Positions 61,201 to 64,000 of a stretch of DNA of 64,000 bases are shown here, piece by piece; the first letter of the stretch is position 1, and each line of letters opens with the position of its first letter. The position numbers and the translations under genes are program-made. The notes under the pieces are model-generated. The model did no database searches. It was not told the DNA's origin and worked only from the letters and a program-made list of their open reading frames with translations. This DNA comes from Paralteromonas sediminis. Lineage in GTDB: Bacteria; Pseudomonadota; Gammaproteobacteria; Enterobacterales; Alteromonadaceae. Location: positions 165,686-229,685 of the forward strand of contig NZ_RPOK01000003.1 of NCBI RefSeq assembly GCF_003820355.1. Direction: 5' to 3'.

Positions 61201-62159
61201 CTGGCAAACACAGAGTCTTCTGGCGTCCCTGTCTGAATAGAGCCCCAGGAGTTATTGATCACATCGGCCCCATCTTTAACCGCGGCCTCTAACGCTTCTA
61301 GCAGCATGGCATCCGTCCCAATCACTATGCCACTGTTATCAAATAGGGCTTTGTACACCATTAAGCGCGCTCCCGGTGCCACACCGGAAATATCCACATC
61401 TACGCCCTCATAAGTGATGGAAACCGGATTGCCTGCCGCGATCCCAGCCACATGGGTTCCATGGCGGTTAATATCTAACGGCGTCATGTCATCAGGCCCG
61501 ATTGGAAATATCGCGTCGTCAGTCGGCACAAAAACTCTGGCAATAATCACCTTGTTGTTACAGAAGTTGGGGTCGCCGCCGTCTTTGCGACAGTAGTCAG
61601 GGTTTTGCTGAAGCCAAAGATTGTCTGACAAATCAGGCTCGGTAAATCCACTGTCGTCAAACATGGGGTTTTCAGGCCTTATACCAGAATCAATAATGGC
61701 GATTTTTATGTCTTTTCCAGCTTCACTTTGTCCGCCCAGTAGCGTCCAGGCTTCAACACTATTGATAATCTGGTGACTGGCATCGAGATGGCCATACCTC
61801 AGTTTTACTGGGTAGATGTTTTTGACTTCTGGACGGGCCAATAGCTTTTCAACATCGTCCTTTTCAGCCTTTACTTCAATCGCATTGATCAAAGTGGAAA
61901 ATTGCCTTTTCACTGCGACAGAGGGCAAGCTTGATTGCATAGATTGCAAAAACACGTGCTGCATACTTTCTATACTGGTGCGCTTCGCTGCAACATTCTG
62001 ACTTATCCCAGCGGCCATACTGCTAGTCTCGGGCGTTTGCAGTTCCACTATATAACGGTTTTCCAGCACTTTTGTGTTTGCCAACACAGCACTCATTGTG
62101 CAGGTGTAGACTAATGCCAGCACTATTGCAATGACATAAAACCTAGAACGAGTTTTCAC
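58278..62159 (-). CDS. Large secreted S8 subtilase with GlyGly-CTERM tail
   Basis: A 1293-residue serine peptidase. Signal peptide (ends SAVLA), an I9-type propeptide (residues 33-125), and a subtilase domain with Asp157 (AIIDSGI), His233 (RHGTHVAGI) and Ser581 (GTSMSSPQVAGAAALL). A PA-like insert lies between His and Ser (residues 380-520). After this there are an Fn3-like region, a beta-rich region with FNYINVNTLPYAIIGAENHDATLGVTYYNG, and Ig/cadherin-like repeats with DQFLMEEDTIATFDVLQND and PVNDAPVILPVETQ. The C-terminus, SGGGSSFWILLLCIVGFIFGVKKG, is a GlyGly-CTERM tail, which rhombosortase cuts after type II secretion. It would digest proteins outside the cell. Confidence 0.93.
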   Translation of the reverse strand: MKTRSRFYVIAIVLALVYTCTMSAVLANTKVLENRYIVELQTPETSSMAAGISQNVAAKRTSIESMQHVFLQSMQSSLPSVAVKRQFSTLINAIEVKAEKDDVEKLLARPEVKNIYPVKLRYGHLDASHQIINSVEAWTLLGGQSEAGKDIKIAIIDSGIRPENPMFDDSGFTEPDLSDNLWLQQNPDYCRKDGGDPNFCNNKVIIARVFVPTDDAIFPIGPDDMTPLDINRHGTHVAGIAAGNPVSITYEGVDVDISGVAPGARLMVYKALFDNSGIVIGTDAMLLEALEAAVKDGADVINNSWGSIQTGTPEDSVFASVFAEAEAQGVVIVSSAGNNGGFSTGINCPGCIEAGLTVANSFHGRVFGHQISYGNNSLVGSAGETLQVFSDLTGPLTRLSASDFPMNNVCSPLPPLALQNQVVLMEYSNQCFFFDFVSNIEQAGAKALLLYESPLFAGNSMRPFRQFSHTGELPVLGLTQKAANALIALDGNTETQISITGTREALVDAEAVNQLNPGSSTGPNLNPNVLKPDITAPGTDILSAAAPEPDIGFPFNSPALPPGSPPVASGEPAYAMLSGTSMSSPQVAGAAALLKQAFPQWDAVQIKTALTSTSDKVVLSGDGSATPFQQGAGLMNIAAAMNTKMTFAQSSHANGACIGSCSFTNTIKNVTDEPLEISLDVTLDTPEAAVFVANGYLALTEQNGTSPSADIAFTIDTSDVAPGTWVFGDVTVSANGHEQRLPIAVFANDNSDTGILSTSLTELSNGEVEARTRIRNLGFEEAPRLNVTVPDFAAIDASSLNVTLENGESSELRLSDSGELIWQGELNAGQLALNSTLPWGNQTLKDKGVSPVQCAEGCMNFSKNVSFSFEYLGDTYSGLTVSSNGFIVVGETPLTPFDMVPPNAFPSEDNVNNIIAPLWANFDLKDPQDPFDQGNGALYIDTVIRDGSRYLIVEWHGVSQFGFDDAGSAETYTFQVIIKENSDEITFNYINVNTLPYAIIGAENHDATLGVTYYNGQDNSNLPLPIVQDSVSLALSGQPSGSAEINYIISLPEQLVTTATDQFLMEEDTIATFDVLQNDGTPLDVVVSANLQALALPTTAKRLFKRTSPTPDESKLTVVDGPLSGTATVESGKVRYQPNSQFFGTDSFWYQVSSADDVLSLPTQVFVTVTPVNDAPVILPVETQTVALGDSVTITVNGQDYDGDSLTWGWQQTGGPQVTLSANANTLNVSTANLDESTTLVFSVTASDGQATSSAVTAQVRVESQISGGGSSFWILLLCIVGFIFGVKKGLSE

Positions 62160-62279
62160 TTCCTTTTCCCTTATGATGATTTAATAAGCAACCAACGAAA
62201 GAGTAACAAGTGATTGAAAGGCAATGTGATACAAAATGTAATTCAGGATAACGAGAGGTTTAACGTATCGCAGACATAA

Positions 62280-62306
62280 AAAAAGCCGGTAGATACCGGC
62301 TTTTTC
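62280..62306. terminator. Bidirectional terminator after the PEP-CTERM gene
   Basis: GCCGGTA-GA-TACCGGC (62285-62300) with A-runs before and T-runs after. On the minus strand it stands 20 bases after the stop of the PEP-CTERM protein. Confidence 0.85.
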
Positions 62307-62322
62307 GTTTTAAAAATATTGC

Positions 62323-63102
62323 TTATTTCATTCTGCGACGAAGGCCAATGCCCGCAAGGCCCAAGCCCAATAGTGCAATCATACCCGGTGCTGACGCATC
62401 AACCTGGGGTTTGTCGATTACAACATCGTTAAGGGCAATATTGTCAAATAATAGGGCTGAATCAAAAAGCCCGTCATTCCAATTCACGACACCAAATGAC
62501 AATGAATATGAGCCAGCTGCAGCAAATACATAAGAAGATTTTATCCAACCAGTGTTACCACAGCCATCATCATAACAACGACCCGAATCTCCGCCCAACA
62601 GATCAAAAGTGGTCAAGTTGGCGAGTATCGGCGTTGAGCTTGGATTCAAATTAACACTAATAGGAGGCATATTGAAGCCAGGAACCGTGTCACCGCCTTC
62701 TGTAGTGCGTGCAGTAAACAGTGTTTCTACCACATTGTTATTGTTATCCAATAACTGCGCCCACGCATAATCGGCGTAACCAGCACCATCCGAAGTGATA
62801 TAGTTGAAGAAAAAGGTTAGGTCATCTCCAGCTTCTACATCAAACAGTGAAGAGGTCATAACTGATCCAACCGTCTCTGAACCATCCTGGGTATTACCCA
62901 ACCCGAGTCCGTTAGTAGCTACACCACCATCAGTGGTAACGTAATTAAAAGTGCCACCTTCCGGTGAGGCTGTAATGTCGCCGTTAGCCGTGCCATCCGT
63001 TCCACCGTTGCCTGTGGTGGAAAAAACCAATGCGGCATTGGCTGATGTTGCCAGCAACAGGCTAGCCAAGCCCGCTACCATTGTAAGTTTAACATTTTTC
63101 AT
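62323..63102 (-). CDS. PEP-CTERM-type exported protein (NF038132-like)
   Basis: A 259-residue protein with a signal peptide (ending TSANAA), a beta-sandwich-like body with NGLGLGNTQDGSETVGSVMTSSLFDVEAGDDLTFFFNYITSDGAGYADYAWAQL and YVFAAAGSYSLSFGVVNW, resembling the NF038132 family. The tail VDASAPGMIALLGLGLAGIGLRRRMK is a sorting signal of PEP-CTERM type, although the P-E-P motif itself reads SAPG. It should be anchored or processed by an exosortase not in this window. Two cysteines at GRCYDDGCG may form a disulfide. Confidence 0.88.
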   Translation of the reverse strand: MKNVKLTMVAGLASLLLATSANAALVFSTTGNGGTDGTANGDITASPEGGTFNYVTTDGGVATNGLGLGNTQDGSETVGSVMTSSLFDVEAGDDLTFFFNYITSDGAGYADYAWAQLLDNNNNVVETLFTARTTEGGDTVPGFNMPPISVNLNPSSTPILANLTTFDLLGGDSGRCYDDGCGNTGWIKSSYVFAAAGSYSLSFGVVNWNDGLFDSALLFDNIALNDVVIDKPQVDASAPGMIALLGLGLAGIGLRRRMK

Positions 63103-63152
63103 AACTGCTTAATCCCTCAAAACAAGATAAATAAATTAGATAACAAAAAGAA

Positions 63153-63170
63153 AGCAAGTCAAATGCCAAA
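63153..63170 (-). promoter_or_regulatory. Sigma-54 promoter of the PEP-CTERM gene
   Basis: The minus strand reads TTTGGCATTTGACTTGCTTT between 63170 and 63151, with GG and GC exactly 10 bases apart. It matches the RpoN consensus TTGGCAC-N4-TTGCT except for one base. It lies about 50 bases before the ATG. PEP-CTERM genes are known to be preceded by sigma-54 sites controlled by PrsK/PrsR. Confidence 0.75.
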
Positions 63171-63273
63171 GGGTAAAGCTCTAATTTATATAGATTTTAT
63201 TTTGTTAAGATTTTTTAATGTAAAATTTATTGACATTTGTAAACCTAACAGAGACTCAAATTAGTAGCGTCTG

Positions 63274-64000
63274 TTAATCATCGACTTGGCCATATATCTG
63301 CATCTGGTTTCGCCCTTGTTCTTTGGCTTTAAATAAAGCCTGGTCTGCCAATTTAGCCAGTTCAATAAAATTTGTTGATGTTGAAGTGAGCATCGATAAC
63401 CCTACGCTGATCGTCATGTTGCTTATCGGCAAATCACTGCTTGCAACGGCGTCGCCCAATGCCGTAAATATACGATTGACCAAGGCCTCTGCTTTATCTT
63501 GGGTGCAATGAGGCAAAATAACCAGAAACTCTTCCCCCCCGACCCGACCAATACTATCAGTATTCCTTAATACAGATTTAAGCGCGTTGGCCGCCAGTAT
63601 GAGTGCTTTATCACCCACATCATGTCCATGATTGTCATTAATGGCTTTAAATTTGTCGATGTCGATCATTAATACACACATCGCTTGTTTGTATCGCTGG
63701 CACATGGCAAACGCATGCTCACCGCGAGCTAGAATTTCTCTGCGATTACTCAGCAAAGTAAGCGGGTCTTGGACAGCCAGTTTTTTATTGTTGAGATACA
63801 GTCGATAAATCAGGATAAGTAGCATCAATACCACAACAGCAAAAACGGATAACGCGACAATCGTTACCGTCTGTCTGGACTTCATTTGCTGCTCTTGCGC
63901 GAGTTGCGTTTGTAACAGGCGTGCTTTCTCATCTAAAAACTGATTTTCCAAAGATTGCTGCTGGAACGAAAATTGATTCAGTAATCGCGCCGTTTCTTCA
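63274..64000 (-). CDS. Membrane-bound GGDEF diguanylate cyclase, 3' part (cut by window edge)
   Basis: The frame is open to the right edge. The visible 242 residues are: an upstream coiled coil (EETARLLNQFSFQQQSLENQ), one membrane segment (VTIVALSVFAVVVLMLLILIYRLYL), and a GGDEF domain with DPLTLLSNRREIL, DIDKFKAINDNHGHDVGDKAL and the active loop RVGGEEF. The I-site RxxD before it is not present (the equivalent residues are LRNTD), so product inhibition may be weak. It makes c-di-GMP, for which the PilZ protein at 51564 is a possible receiver. The sensory part lies beyond the window. Confidence 0.92.
   Translation of the reverse strand, partial: EETARLLNQFSFQQQSLENQFLDEKARLLQTQLAQEQQMKSRQTVTIVALSVFAVVVLMLLILIYRLYLNNKKLAVQDPLTLLSNRREILARGEHAFAMCQRYKQAMCVLMIDIDKFKAINDNHGHDVGDKALILAANALKSVLRNTDSIGRVGGEEFLVILPHCTQDKAEALVNRIFTALGDAVASSDLPISNMTISVGLSMLTSTSTNFIELAKLADQALFKAKEQGRNQMQIYGQVDD

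Overview
This window is chromosomal DNA of a marine gammaproteobacterium, most likely in the Alteromonadaceae (Alteromonas or a close relative). Several things suggest this: large TonB-dependent receptors, one followed by an S9 peptidase; PEP-CTERM and GlyGly-CTERM surface proteins; a DUF2789 protein; class II fumarase, MltB/PBP1b and HrpB of gammaproteobacterial type; and a moderate GC content. I saw no rRNA, tRNA, CRISPR array, insertion sequence or prophage. Both ends of the window cut genes: a class III nucleotide cyclase at the left and a GGDEF protein at the right.

Layout. 1-4.8 kb: cyclase C-terminus, then on the minus strand a gamma-glutamyltranspeptidase coupled to a DyP-type peroxidase homologue that has lost the catalytic Asp, and glnK-amtB with a likely NtrC/sigma-54 control region. 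5-6.3 kb: three small exported or membrane proteins of unknown function. 6.4-17 kb: cell wall and housekeeping genes (a periplasmic solute-binding-like protein coupled to PBP1b, MltB-type transglycosylase, HrpB, ThpR, PurU, FumC, DUF2789). 17-28 kb: a lipoprotein, a CPA1 antiporter, WaaA, two thioredoxin-fold proteins, nitroreductase, DedA-like protein, ferredoxin plus TrhP, PQQ-type sugar dehydrogenase and cyclophilin. 28-33 kb: a PrsT-like TPR protein, a choice-of-anchor A surface protein and an ECF sigma factor fused to a membrane domain. 33-36 kb: a MarR module with alpha/beta hydrolase, two operators, two micropeptides and a second solute-binding-like paralogue. 36-40 kb: an ABC-2 transporter with a DesK/DesR-like two-component system and a PH-domain protein.

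40-64 kb: a histidine kinase remnant, a DUF1080 protein, RluF, PhnA-type protein, a class V aminotransferase, a TonB receptor with an S9 peptidase, a broken methyl-accepting chemotaxis gene, a PilZ protein coupled to an SRPBCC protein, OsmC, an AsnC/Lrp regulator, a second TonB receptor, a very large secreted subtilase with a GlyGly-CTERM tail, and a PEP-CTERM protein behind a good sigma-54 promoter match.

The most interesting points are the MarR-controlled micropeptide cassette with its architecturally clear operator/promoter, the pair of paralogous solute-binding-like proteins with a shared ACQGxxWPD / CDYFPR signature, the DyP homologue with Asp to Tyr, the membrane-fused sigma factor, and two signal-transduction genes that both appear to have decayed by internal deletion. 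The PEP-CTERM parts (PrsT-like protein, anchored proteins, sigma-54 site) are scattered and no exosortase is in this window. No complete new system is proven here; all family calls come from reading translated sequence, without database searches.
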